A stretch of DNA of 41,508 bases from CAYSVN01 sp964434585 (GTDB taxonomy: Bacteria > Patescibacteriota > Gracilibacteria > Peribacterales > Peribacteraceae), in NCBI GenBank assembly GCA_964434585.1, contig CAYSVN010000003.1, positions 1 to 41,508 of the forward strand, given 5' to 3'. Shown here piece by piece: positions 1 through 7,192 of this stretch (its first letter is position 1; every line of letters starts with the position of its first letter). The notes below the pieces were generated by a model. It searched no databases and was not told the DNA's origin. It saw only the letters and a program-made list of their open reading frames with translations. Both the position numbers and the translations under genes were made by a program.

Positions 1-44
1 AACCACCTGCGAAAAATTGTCATGTGCGAAACTTTTTTGTGTAC

Positions 45-65
45 TCCTGAGCTTGCCGAAGGGTT
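45..65. repeat. REP-like 21-nt repeat, copy 1
   Basis: This 21-nt stretch is the exact reverse complement of 4356-4376 (core CCTTCGGCAAGCTCAGGA on the other strand). It lies just downstream of the flavin reductase-like gene. I recognise this core as a widespread interspersed repeat in environmental bacterial genomes, from memory only. Nothing else is visible in positions 1-86. Confidence 0.6.
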
Positions 66-86
66 GGTTACAAAAAAGTCAAGAGG

Positions 87-809
87 TTAAACATATCCCT
101 CTACTTTCATTTGCGCCTTTGGCACCCCAAGCTCTTCTAGGCAAATACGTTTAACGTCTTTAACCATCGCTGGGTTACCACAAGCGTACACCATACTTGC
201 ACCCCAATTAGTATCTTGCTGCTGCATAACTTCTGTTACACGGCCAGTTGCACCTTGCCAAGTTTCATCTGGCTGTGAAACTGCAGTCACTAAGGTAAAA
301 TTCTCCATTTGGCTTGCTAGGTTTTGTAGTAATTCAAGGTGAAAAAAATCTGATACTTCTTTAACGCCGAAAATTAAGGTCGTATTATGGGTGTACTCTT
401 GTGTTTGTAGCCATAATAAGTGTCCAATATACGGTACAATTCCACTAGAGGTTCCTATCCAAACGAGTGGACGGCTAACATCTGTTTTGTTTTTTTCATG
501 CAATGTTAAACTACCCATAGCGCTCGTAAAGGTCATGCTTTCACCTTCTTTAAACGTTTCACGTAGGTAGTTACTCATACGGCCAGACTCTTCTAGCTTA
601 ATAATAAGCTTTAAAGCGTTTTCGTGCGGGCTAGAAGAAAGTGAATATGCCCGTGGTTGAATATCAGTAACGTCTTCTACTAATGGAGTGTCTATTAAAA
701 TATACTGACCTGCTTGATACTCAAAATTTTCTGGTTTTTCTAAAACCAACTCAACCACGTTATGGTTAAGTTTGTTTATAGCCACACATGTACTGGTAAA
801 TTTCTGCAT
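87..809 (-). CDS. Ferredoxin-NADP+ reductase-like FAD/NAD(P)H oxidoreductase
   Basis: This 240-residue protein should be a cytoplasmic flavoprotein moving electrons between NAD(P)H and a carrier or substrate. Residues 1-100 form the FAD-binding barrel, with the flavin motif RAYSLSSSP near residue 53 and a GRMSNYL phosphate-binding stretch near 76. Residues 110-240 form the NAD-binding lobe, with a GTSSGIVPY motif and a CGNPAMV motif near the C-terminus. It lacks the 2Fe-2S domain found in many oxygenase reductases, so the electron partner is separate and unknown. The ATG start lies only 9 nt from a good -10 box, so the leader would be about 3 nt. It ends with TAA, and a REP-like repeat lies downstream. 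The fold family is secure; the physiological partner is not. Confidence 0.85.
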   Translation of the reverse strand: MQKFTSTCVAINKLNHNVVELVLEKPENFEYQAGQYILIDTPLVEDVTDIQPRAYSLSSSPHENALKLIIKLEESGRMSNYLRETFKEGESMTFTSAMGSLTLHEKNKTDVSRPLVWIGTSSGIVPYIGHLLWLQTQEYTHNTTLIFGVKEVSDFFHLELLQNLASQMENFTLVTAVSQPDETWQGATGRVTEVMQQQDTNWGASMVYACGNPAMVKDVKRICLEELGVPKAQMKVEGYV

Positions 810-818
810 GCGGTACGT

Positions 819-847
819 AGTGTAGCAGCTAAAATATCCTTTCCCAA
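819..847 (-). promoter_or_regulatory. Promoter of the flavin reductase-like gene
   Basis: On the minus strand TTGGGA (842-847) and TACACT (819-824) are 17 bp apart. The predicted transcription start is around 812, about 3 nt before the ATG, so the mRNA would be almost leaderless. Confidence 0.5.
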
Positions 848-863
848 TACAACCTCTCCCCGG

Positions 864-970
864 CCCTCTCCTCTGAGGATGAGAGGGTGACTTACGTTTA
901 TAGAAGGCTAAAGTTCGTTGCTCAGTAAACGTAAGTCACCTCTCCCAATTTGGGAGAGGTTGGGAGAGGG
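864..970. repeat. Cluster of REP-like palindromes at the DUF559 3' end
   Basis: Three dyads lie in about 110 bp. The first, at 864-887, has arms CCCTCTC/GAGAGGG. The second pairs GTGACTTACGTTTA (887-900) with TAAACGTAAGTCAC (926-939), 14 perfect pairs around a 25-nt loop that holds the DUF559 stop codon. The third, at 939-959, has 10-bp arms CCTCTCCCAA/TTGGGAGAGG with one central base and is followed by a partial copy up to 970. The cluster probably also ends transcription, but its arrangement is that of an interspersed repeat rather than a plain terminator. Confidence 0.7.
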
Positions 971-1357
971 TTTTTGACTGAGGAAGGTCTTACTAAGAGC
1001 TTCATACTCACAAACATCCTTAATGGTCTGTAAAATTATATCTAGCTCATTGCTTACCATACTATTTAAAACTCGAATGACAAAAAATCCTTGTTTTTTT
1101 AAGTACTGGTTTTTTGCTTTATCTCTCTGCTGCTGATCAAATGTACTATGAATAGAACCATCAACCTCTATCACGATTTTTAATGATAGGAATGCAAAAT
1201 CTACAATCCATGGGCCAATTGGTACCTGTTTTTTACATTTAAATCCTAGCTGGTTTGATCTTAATTTTTTCCACAATATTTTTTCTGCAGGTGTCATTGT
1301 TTTTCTTAATGTTTTTGCAAACTGTAATTTATTTTCTTTATTATATGTGGAAATCAT
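908..1357 (-). CDS. DUF559 (Vsr-like) PD-(D/E)xK endonuclease-like protein
   Basis: A 149-residue protein of the DUF559 family, small proteins with a very-short-patch-repair/PD-(D/E)xK nuclease fold whose natural substrate is mostly unknown. Visible signatures are TPAEKILWKKLR near residue 22, a VDFAF stretch (Asp of the nuclease core) and IEVDGSIHS near residue 70, the usual catalytic Asp/Glu region. The family domain ends near residue 120. The last 25 or so residues (from SPNLSQIGRG) are simply a translation of the REP-like palindromes at 887-959. The stop is TAG. The start follows an AT-rich hairpin and T-run without any Shine-Dalgarno. The gene lies between gyrB and the flavin reductase gene, apparently with its own promoter. 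It may be a mobile passenger travelling with the repeat; that is inference. Confidence 0.8.
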   Translation of the reverse strand: MISTYNKENKLQFAKTLRKTMTPAEKILWKKLRSNQLGFKCKKQVPIGPWIVDFAFLSLKIVIEVDGSIHSTFDQQQRDKAKNQYLKKQGFFVIRVLNSMVSNELDIILQTIKDVCEYEALSKTFLSQKPSPNLSQIGRGDLRLLSNEL

Positions 1358-1361
1358 AAAA

Positions 1362-1418
1362 ATAGTATTAAAGCTTATAAAAGCGATAATACTATCATTA
1401 TATTTATATAACTGTCAA
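1362..1418 (-). promoter_or_regulatory. Promoter and AT-rich hairpin between gyrB and the DUF559 gene
   Basis: On the minus strand TTGACA (1413-1418) and TAGTAT (1389-1394) are 18 bp apart. A perfect 9-bp inverted repeat ATAGTATTA/TAATACTAT (1362-1370 and 1387-1395) overlaps the -10 box and is followed by five T residues before the start codon. It may act as an operator or a weak gyrB terminator; the all-AT stem makes termination doubtful. Confidence 0.35.
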
Positions 1419-1421
1419 ACT

Positions 1422-3458
1422 TTAAATATCTAGGCCTGTTACGTCTTTTGCACGTGTTTGAATAAATTGACGACGAGGTGCCACTTCTGCTCCCATCAAA
1501 GTAGAGAAAATCATATCAGCAGCTTCAGCGTCTTCATTTGTTACACGGTACATTTTACGGTGCTCAGGATCCATAGTGGTATCCCATAGTTGCTCTGCGT
1601 TCATTTCTCCCAAACCTTTATAACGTTGAATGGCAACTTTTCGAGTGCTTGTTTTCTTTTCTTCAACCTCTGCTTTCTCTTCTTTTACTTCTGGCTCTTG
1701 TCCTGGTTCAGCATCATCCTCTACTTCTCCAAGAGCGTCGGCATCTACTCCCCATTCTTTCATAATGGCGCCTTTTTCAGTGTCGCTAAATACATAACGT
1801 ACATCTTTACCCTTACTTAATTTGTAAAGTGGCGGTAGAGCAATGTAAATATGTCCTTGGTCTATTAGCTCTGGGAAGTAACGGAATAGTAGTGTCAGTA
1901 GTAGTGTTCGAATGTGCTGACCATCAACGTCGGCATCCGTCATAATTACAACACGGTGGTAACGAAGTTTAGACAAATCTTTTAATTCGTCGATTCCAAT
2001 ACCAAGAGCCACAATTAATGCTTTTACTTCTTTGTTGGCTAACATTTTATCAATACGAGCCTGCTCTACGTTTAAAATTTTACCACGCAGTGGCAGAATT
2101 GCTTGGAATTCACGGTTACGACCTTGGGTAGCAGAACCTCCCGCAGAATCACCCTCTACAATAAATAGTTCACAGTCTGCAGGGTTACGACTACTACAGT
2201 CACGTAGTTTACCTGGTAGCGTCATTCCTTCTAGCGCACCTTTACGAATTACACTATCGCGAGCTGCACGAGCAGCTAAACGAGCATGAGCAGCTAATAC
2301 ACATTTACCAATAATTTCTTTGGCTGCATTTGGATTTTCTTCTAAGAATTCTGCAAGTGCTTCGTTCACAACGCTTTCTACTGCCCCCTTCATTTCTGCG
2401 TTACCAAGTTTACCTTTTGTTTGTCCTTCAAACTGTGGCTCAGCTAATTTTACCGAAATAACAGTTGTTAACCCTTCGCGTACATCGTCTGCGGTTAGGT
2501 TGTCATCTTTTTCTTTAAGGATGTTATTTGCTCTGGCGTAAGCATTAATAGTACGTGTAAGTGCAGATTTAAAACCAGTAAGGTGGTGACCTCCTTCAAT
2601 AGTGTGAATGTTATTCGCGAATGATACAACATGTTCGTTGAACGCTTTAGTATATTGCATTCCTACTTCTACGTGGCCATCTGGCGTGTCTTTTTCAAAG
2701 TGGATCACTTTACCAATTTTTTCTTTCGCTTCGTTTAAGTGGCGAACATATGCTGCGATACCACCTTCGAATGAAAACGCGTATGCACGAGCAAATTTCT
2801 CATCTTCTTCTGGGCGCTTTGTACGTTCATCTTTAATACCAAGAGTAATACCACGTGTTAAGTATGTTTGTTGACGGAACCTAGTAAGCAGTACACCAAG
2901 GTGGAATTCCGTTGTATCAAAAATGCTGCCATCTGGTTTAAATTTAATCATGGTACCGTTTTTATCAGTTTTACCAATTACACTCATATCTGCTACCGGC
3001 TTACCAATTTTGTATTCCTGCATGTAAACTTGGCCATCACGGTATACTTCCGCTCTCATATCTGTTGAAAGTGCATTTACCACAGAAGAACCAACACCGT
3101 GTAATCCTCCAGAAACTTTGTATCCGCTATCATCTCCACCAAATTTACCACCAGCGTGTAGGGTTGTTAGTACAATTTCTAGTGCTGGTCGCTTCTTTTT
3201 TGGGTGCATATCAACTGGAATACCACGTCCGTTATCCATTACGCTTACAAAACCATCGTCTTGCAATACAACCGTGATAGTATCACAGTGGCCAGCCATA
3301 GCTTCATCAATCGCGTTATCAACAATTTCGTACACACAGTGGTGTAAACCGCGAGTGTCCGTTGAACCGATGTACATCCCTGGACGCTTACGTACAGGCT
3401 CTAAACCTTCTAAAACTTGAATCTGATCTGAACCGTAGTCTCCTTTTGTGGCTGACAT
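1422..3458 (-). CDS. gyrB: DNA gyrase subunit B
   Basis: The ATPase subunit of DNA gyrase, which introduces negative supercoils together with GyrA; gyrA is not in this window. It has 678 residues. The GHKL ATPase domain opens with GLEPVRKRPGMYIGS, with the ATP-site Asn in EIVDNAIDEA, DNGRGIP, and GGLHGVGSSVVNALS. The transducer domain follows to about residue 400. The TOPRIM domain carries EGDSAGGSATQGR and the metal-binding MTDADVDGQHI. The C-terminal end has QRYKGLGEMNAEQLWDTTMD. An unusual acidic, Glu/Lys-rich insertion at about residues 575-605 separates TOPRIM from the C-terminal motif. GyrB fits better than ParE because of the QGRNREFQAILPLRGKILN stretch. Transcription probably starts from the promoter at 3488-3516. 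The stop is TAA and no Shine-Dalgarno is present. Confidence 0.97.
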   Translation of the reverse strand: MSATKGDYGSDQIQVLEGLEPVRKRPGMYIGSTDTRGLHHCVYEIVDNAIDEAMAGHCDTITVVLQDDGFVSVMDNGRGIPVDMHPKKKRPALEIVLTTLHAGGKFGGDDSGYKVSGGLHGVGSSVVNALSTDMRAEVYRDGQVYMQEYKIGKPVADMSVIGKTDKNGTMIKFKPDGSIFDTTEFHLGVLLTRFRQQTYLTRGITLGIKDERTKRPEEDEKFARAYAFSFEGGIAAYVRHLNEAKEKIGKVIHFEKDTPDGHVEVGMQYTKAFNEHVVSFANNIHTIEGGHHLTGFKSALTRTINAYARANNILKEKDDNLTADDVREGLTTVISVKLAEPQFEGQTKGKLGNAEMKGAVESVVNEALAEFLEENPNAAKEIIGKCVLAAHARLAARAARDSVIRKGALEGMTLPGKLRDCSSRNPADCELFIVEGDSAGGSATQGRNREFQAILPLRGKILNVEQARIDKMLANKEVKALIVALGIGIDELKDLSKLRYHRVVIMTDADVDGQHIRTLLLTLLFRYFPELIDQGHIYIALPPLYKLSKGKDVRYVFSDTEKGAIMKEWGVDADALGEVEDDAEPGQEPEVKEEKAEVEEKKTSTRKVAIQRYKGLGEMNAEQLWDTTMDPEHRKMYRVTNEDAEAADMIFSTLMGAEVAPRRQFIQTRAKDVTGLDI

Positions 3459-3487
3459 AATTTATACAAATAGTAAATAGTGGACGT

Positions 3488-3516
3488 ATTGTAGGGAAAA
3501 ACGCGACTTATTTCAA
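3488..3516 (-). promoter_or_regulatory. gyrB promoter
   Basis: On the minus strand TTGAAA (3511-3516) and TACAAT (3488-3493) have exactly 17 bp between them, about 30 nt before the gyrB ATG. This is the best sigma70-type match in the 3459-3618 gap. The rest of that gap is AT-rich with no other clear signal. Confidence 0.55.
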
Positions 3517-3618
3517 TAGGGATACTACTGTAAATTTCATTAAAATTATTTCTAGATTTACGGATTATAATTTGATACACTAAAATGAATATTTTATTTC
3601 TATAAATACAGTCACCAC

Positions 3619-3867
3619 ATGGACAAAGCAGTATCAAGTAAAGATTATGCCAATAATAAACTTATTCAGCTCGAAGACGATGCTGGAGAAGGAGCGTTAA
3701 GCGATCATATCGCTAATATTAGAGAGGGAATATTAGATGAAAATACTCAAATAATTCATAATAACATTACGAGGTTAGTGACTATTGATCATAAAGTTGC
3801 GCATCAGGTTATGGATATTTTAACCGATTGCAGAATTGATTTTGGTATTGTTCTTACACCAAGTTAA
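3619..3867 (+). CDS. Hypothetical protein, 82 residues
   Basis: I do not recognise this small protein. It is acidic, soluble and has no signal peptide or membrane helix. Its composition suggests two helices (around residues 8-40 and 45-70), with a single Cys at position 71. It is read divergently from gyrB and convergently towards mscL, ending just before the shared terminator at 3890-3920. The start ATG is not preceded by a Shine-Dalgarno, as elsewhere in the window. No strong promoter is seen; a TATAAT lies at 3566-3571 without a good -35. It is supported as a real gene by occupying an otherwise empty plus-strand interval and by the terminator after its TAA stop. Confidence 0.55.
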   Translation: MDKAVSSKDYANNKLIQLEDDAGEGALSDHIANIREGILDENTQIIHNNITRLVTIDHKVAHQVMDILTDCRIDFGIVLTPS

Positions 3868-3889
3868 AGATACTTGGGATGACACAAAT

Positions 3890-3920
3890 AAAAAGCCACC
3901 CCATACTGGAGTAGCTTTTT
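3890..3920. terminator. Bidirectional terminator between the 82-aa gene and mscL
   Basis: Arms AAAAAGCCACCCC and GGAGTAGCTTTTT enclose a 5-nt loop. Read on the minus strand (mscL direction) the two mismatches become G-U pairs, so the stem is complete and ends in U5. On the plus strand it still forms with two C-A mismatches. Confidence 0.8.
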
Positions 3921-3937
3921 AGATTGTCAGTTACGAC

Positions 3938-4333
3938 TTATTTTTTCATTAAATCACGCATTTCTGTAAGAAGTGCGATATCTGCTGGAGGTCCAGCCGC
4001 TTCTTCTTCTTTTTTGAAACTGTTTACCTTCTTAATCATAAGGAAAATAACAAACAGAACAATAAGGAAAATAATAATTTCGTTAATGAAATTACCGTAG
4101 TTAAGGGTAGCAGCGCCTGCTTCTTGTGCTGCAGCCAGCGTACTGTAGTTACCGTCGCCAAGGTTGACGAACATGTTACTAAAATCAACACCGCCAAGGA
4201 ACATACCAACAATTGGCATAATAATATCGCTTACAAGTGAAGCTACAACGGTAGCGGTAGCTGCACCAATAATGATACCGGTTGCCATGTCGACCATAGA
4301 GCCTTTCATAGCGAAGTCTTTAAATTCAGACAT
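3938..4333 (-). CDS. mscL: Large-conductance mechanosensitive channel MscL
   Basis: This 131-residue inner-membrane channel opens under membrane tension to release solutes during hypo-osmotic shock and works as a homopentamer. The sequence starts MSEFKDFAMKGSMVD, the family's amphipathic N-terminal helix, followed by TM1 (about 15-45, with the SLVSDIIMPIVG stretch), a periplasmic loop with an Asn/Gly-rich turn, TM2 (about 80-102) and a charged C-terminal helix. An upstream ATG would add 24 residues, but those residues (including CHPELAEGF) are only a translation of the REP-like repeat at 4356-4376. I therefore place the start at 4333; the ATGs at 4336 and 4342 cannot be excluded. The gene ends in TAA before the terminator at 3890-3920. 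Confidence 0.93.
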   Translation of the reverse strand: MSEFKDFAMKGSMVDMATGIIIGAATATVVASLVSDIIMPIVGMFLGGVDFSNMFVNLGDGNYSTLAAAQEAGAATLNYGNFINEIIIFLIVLFVIFLMIKKVNSFKKEEEAAGPPADIALLTEMRDLMKK

Positions 4334-4355
4334 CATTGACATATAAATAATAGGA

Positions 4356-4376
4356 AACCCTTCGGCAAGCTCAGGA
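4356..4376. repeat. REP-like 21-nt repeat, copy 2, in the mscL leader
   Basis: Exact inverted copy of 45-65. It lies 23 nt upstream of the chosen mscL start, so it should be part of the mscL 5' leader or promoter region. Confidence 0.65.
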
Positions 4377-4457
4377 TGACAAAACGTCATTATGGTTGCA
4401 GGCAACGCGCTAGCCTTAGGTGAGATAAAAATTGTGTAAGCATAATTATTGAGATCT

Positions 4458-4497
4458 GATTTTCAGTCAAGGATTTCATGCGGATTTTAGTCAAGGA
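4458..4497. promoter_or_regulatory. Tandem direct repeats in the mscL / wall-hydrolase intergenic region
   Basis: GATTTTCAGTCAAGGA (4458-4473) and GATTTTAGTCAAGGA (4483-4497) lie about 24 bp apart, a little over two helical turns. On the minus strand each contains TTGACT, a possible -35 for mscL, but no convincing -10 follows at the right distance. They may be a protein-binding pair in this 322-bp divergent gap (4334-4655). Confidence 0.35.
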
Positions 4498-4536
4498 AGT
4501 GTTCTTGCATAAAAAATAAAGCATGTTTTAGTTACT

Positions 4537-4558
4537 TTTTGGCTAATTATAGCCAAAA
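4537..4558. promoter_or_regulatory. Perfect hairpin upstream of the 3D-domain protein gene
   Basis: TTTTGGCTA and TAGCCAAAA form a perfect 9-bp stem around ATTA. It lies 55 bp upstream of the -10 box of the next gene, so it is more likely an operator than a terminator; no gene reads into it. Confidence 0.35.
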
Positions 4559-4613
4559 CACTATTTTTTAAATTCCGCAATGCAACATTCTTTTAAAAAA
4601 AGCAAACTATGCG

Positions 4614-4619
4614 TATAAT
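4614..4619 (+). promoter_or_regulatory. -10 box of the 3D-domain protein gene
   Basis: A perfect TATAAT lies 36 bp before the ATG, giving a leader of about 30 nt. No clear -35 is seen (TTTTAA at 17 bp). Confidence 0.5.
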
Positions 4620-4655
4620 GGATAGATTTATAAATACACATACACACAACATTTT

Positions 4656-6023
4656 ATGCCAAGTACACTATTACGTTTTCTACAATACACCTTAATTGGA
4701 GCCATTTGTTTAACACCGTTTGTAGGTAGTGCCACGAGAGCACCATACGAAGCAACCTTTACACTTACTGCTTACTACTCGCCTGAGCCAGGCCAGATAG
4801 CTTACGCCCGAGGCGGCTACATTGCAGAGAAAATTTTAAATGGCGAAGGTACTCATGGGGCAAGTGGTAAGCCAGTTTTTTCAGGAATGATTGCAGCACC
4901 TAGCACGTACGATTTTGGTACTGTAGTTGACCTTGAAGGGCTGGGTATTTTTGAAATAAGCGACCGTGGTGGTGCCATTGTAAGTGCTGGACAACGAGCG
5001 CTTGCAAAGCATGATAGAATTGATATTTGGATGGGATATGGAGAAGAAGCATTGGCACGTGCGTTAGAATTTGGAGTACAGCATGTTAATGCTACTGTTT
5101 ACCCTAATGGCACTACCCAACCTGCTGTTGCATTTGATGCTAAAAAACTACCAGCACCAATGCGTAGACTGGCAGCGTATGAAAGTGAACACCTACTAGA
5201 TATGCGTGCTGAATTTGGTGATATTGGCTTAACGGTAAAGTATGTTCAAGAATACCTAAAAGAGTTAAATTATTTTAATGATACCCCTACTGGCTATTAT
5301 GGACCAATAACAAAACAGGCCCTACAGCTATTTATTAATGATATGAATCTTGATGAATCTAGCGATTTTATTAGTGGTCCAACAATTGCATATTTATTAG
5401 CTGCTATCTCTACTGAAAAAACTCCAGTACTTGACGGCCATATCTATAGTGATAGCACTAACAAAGAGCGTATTAGCACTGCACAACGAGCGTTACGTGG
5501 GCTTGGTTACTATCAAGGAAAAAACCATGGTATTTACGATCAAAATTTTGCAAATGCTGTTATGGAATTACAGAAAGATAATTTACTTATTGCTGATAGC
5601 ACGTCGGTTGGGGCAGGAAATATTGGGCCCAAAACACTCAAGGCATTAACCGAAGCAAATTACCGTTTGCGTTTAGCAAATACTGCTAAGTCTTATAAGG
5701 ATATGCAGCGTATTAATGAAACTATTAAAAATAGTGATACCTATGTTGGCCAATTTTTAGAAATGGGTTGGCAAGGTAAAGAAGTAGAACGTCTGCAGCG
5801 AATGCTGCAAAAACTTGGTTACTTTACCGAGGATATAAATGGCGTATTTGGCCCTGCTACTAAGGCTAGTGTTATCGCTTTCCAAATTAATGAAGGCATT
5901 ATGAACAGTGCAAACGACTTATATGCTGGCGAAGTGGGACCGCAAACATTAAAAGCATTACGCACAAAAGAACGTCTAGCTGCTCTGCAAGCTGTGCGAA
6001 GTTTTGGCTGGAGCGTGCTATAA
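4656..6023 (+). CDS. Secreted 3D-domain protein with three peptidoglycan-binding repeats
   Basis: A 455-residue exported wall protein, probably a peptidoglycan hydrolase. Residues 1-27 are a signal peptide with likely cleavage after VGSA. Residues 30-150 form a 3D (MltA C-terminal/RlpA-like barrel) domain: TAYYSPEPGQ near the start, then EISDRGGAI and HDRIDIWMG, which supply the conserved Asp residues. The rest has three PG_binding_1-like repeats (about 185-250, 270-330, 365-440), recognised by the YLKELNYF, LRGLGYYQG and LQKLGYF helices followed by YGPITKQAL, IGPKTLKAL and VGPQTLKAL. Three copies are more than usual and suggest tight glycan or stem-peptide attachment. It has its own -10 box upstream. 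No terminator is obvious after the TAA. Enzymatic activity is inferred from the domain family. Confidence 0.88.
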   Translation: MPSTLLRFLQYTLIGAICLTPFVGSATRAPYEATFTLTAYYSPEPGQIAYARGGYIAEKILNGEGTHGASGKPVFSGMIAAPSTYDFGTVVDLEGLGIFEISDRGGAIVSAGQRALAKHDRIDIWMGYGEEALARALEFGVQHVNATVYPNGTTQPAVAFDAKKLPAPMRRLAAYESEHLLDMRAEFGDIGLTVKYVQEYLKELNYFNDTPTGYYGPITKQALQLFINDMNLDESSDFISGPTIAYLLAAISTEKTPVLDGHIYSDSTNKERISTAQRALRGLGYYQGKNHGIYDQNFANAVMELQKDNLLIADSTSVGAGNIGPKTLKALTEANYRLRLANTAKSYKDMQRINETIKNSDTYVGQFLEMGWQGKEVERLQRMLQKLGYFTEDINGVFGPATKASVIAFQINEGIMNSANDLYAGEVGPQTLKALRTKERLAALQAVRSFGWSVL

Positions 6024-6039
6024 AACATCGTGTAATTAC

Positions 6040-6069
6040 TTGACATTCTTATTATATTCTATAGAATAT
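6040..6069 (+). promoter_or_regulatory. Promoter with overlapping 16-bp perfect palindrome
   Basis: TTGACA (6040-6045) and TAGAAT (6062-6067) are 16 bp apart. The perfect palindrome ATATTCTATAGAATAT (6054-6069) covers the -10 box, the classic place for a repressor. The predicted transcript start near 6074 supports translation from the ATG at 6095. Confidence 0.55.
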
Positions 6070-6094
6070 TTATATTATTTTGTCAAATATTGTT

Positions 6095-7192
6095 ATGCCT
6101 AAAACCCTTGATTCTCCAACTTCTGTTGCACAGCGTGTTCCGGTAGATAATACTGATGCTATTGATCTATTTAAAGGCTTGATGAAAGAAGATACTACCG
6201 ATATAGATCAATATCAATCTTTGCTTAACCAACTGAATCCTGGTAACGATATTTCATCTACTGAAATTAATAATATTGACCGTATTAGTAGAGCCTTAAC
6301 GCGTTTTAGCGCTAATTATAAACTAGCACTTGAACGCGAATTGGATCGTGGTGAAGGCAATTTCAAGTTTAAAGATAATAAAGACACAAGATATAGTCAA
6401 ACAGCAATTGCGCGTTCATATGAACGATTTTCGAATGTCTCTGGCATGGCGTTAACATTACAAAATAAATTGAAGTTTTATCAGCAAAGCCTTAATCGTG
6501 TTGCAGTTCCAACTGGCAACGTTAGCAAAGAAAAATTTGCTGCTGCTGCACCTACTCTTCGATTTAAGGGCGATGAGACAACTTTTATCTCTCGTGCAGA
6601 TGAGGAAGATGAGAGTGTAGAGCTTGTACTTACACCTAATCAAGCAAAAGAAGTGGTTAACGAAGTAAATGGGAAACGTCCACCTGTTGCACCTAAGAAT
6701 GCAATCCAGCATCTTGCTTTTAATAATGAGGAAAATCTTTCTAATGATAATATCAACGAAGTTCCATCTTTTCTCTCTAATAGCGAATTATTAAATGGCT
6801 TAATGAATGGTAGCCCTGCTGCAGAAGTGGCTTGGTCGGCAATGACTCAGCCGTGGTACCAGGCTCCATGGAACGAAGATAAGCTTAACTCTATTTATAT
6901 CAGCACAAAAAATAGACTAACTAAACTAAGAGAGTCTCTTAAAAATTATCATCTTAAATTACGGCAATCCCAGGGAACAGAAGTTGTAAAGGCGCGTATT
7001 ACAAAAACCGTTATCCTTATGCGGAGGCTAAACGCATTTGATGACCGACTTGTTAAGTTTGTACAACAGGTAAGATCTAAAAGAAGAAGGCAGTCTGCCC
7101 AAAATACCATACACCCTACAAACGAAAAGGCTCAACAGCCAAGTCGTCGAGCAAAGCTAAGAAATTGGTTTAAAAACGTTACAGGCTGGTAA
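6095..7192 (+). CDS. Hypothetical cytoplasmic protein, 365 residues
   Basis: I do not recognise this protein. It has no signal peptide, membrane helix or cysteine cluster. Residues 10-150 are charged and helical. A middle part around 150-245 is low in structure and acidic (DEEDESVELV). Residues 250-330 contain a WSAMTQPWYQAPW aromatic cluster followed by a long Lys/Arg-rich helical stretch, and the last 40 residues are strongly basic (KRRRQ, SRRAKLRNWFK). This suggests binding to nucleic acid or to the membrane surface. An in-frame TTG at 6080 could add five residues, but the transcript should begin near 6074 and ATG 6095 gives a normal leader. Its 3' end overlaps rpiB by 14 bp tail to tail. 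The promoter contains a palindromic candidate operator. Confidence 0.7.
   Translation: MPKTLDSPTSVAQRVPVDNTDAIDLFKGLMKEDTTDIDQYQSLLNQLNPGNDISSTEINNIDRISRALTRFSANYKLALERELDRGEGNFKFKDNKDTRYSQTAIARSYERFSNVSGMALTLQNKLKFYQQSLNRVAVPTGNVSKEKFAAAAPTLRFKGDETTFISRADEEDESVELVLTPNQAKEVVNEVNGKRPPVAPKNAIQHLAFNNEENLSNDNINEVPSFLSNSELLNGLMNGSPAAEVAWSAMTQPWYQAPWNEDKLNSIYISTKNRLTKLRESLKNYHLKLRQSQGTEVVKARITKTVILMRRLNAFDDRLVKFVQQVRSKRRRQSAQNTIHPTNEKAQQPSRRAKLRNWFKNVTGW

Noticed and set aside
4334..4405. N-terminal extension of mscL by 24 residues
   Set aside because: The extra residues (CHPELAEGF) are a translated copy of the 21-nt repeat, and MscL proteins start at the MSEFK-like helix.
6080..6094. TTG start for the 365-residue protein
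   Set aside because: The predicted transcript start near 6074 leaves only about 5 nt, while ATG 6095 gives a normal leader.
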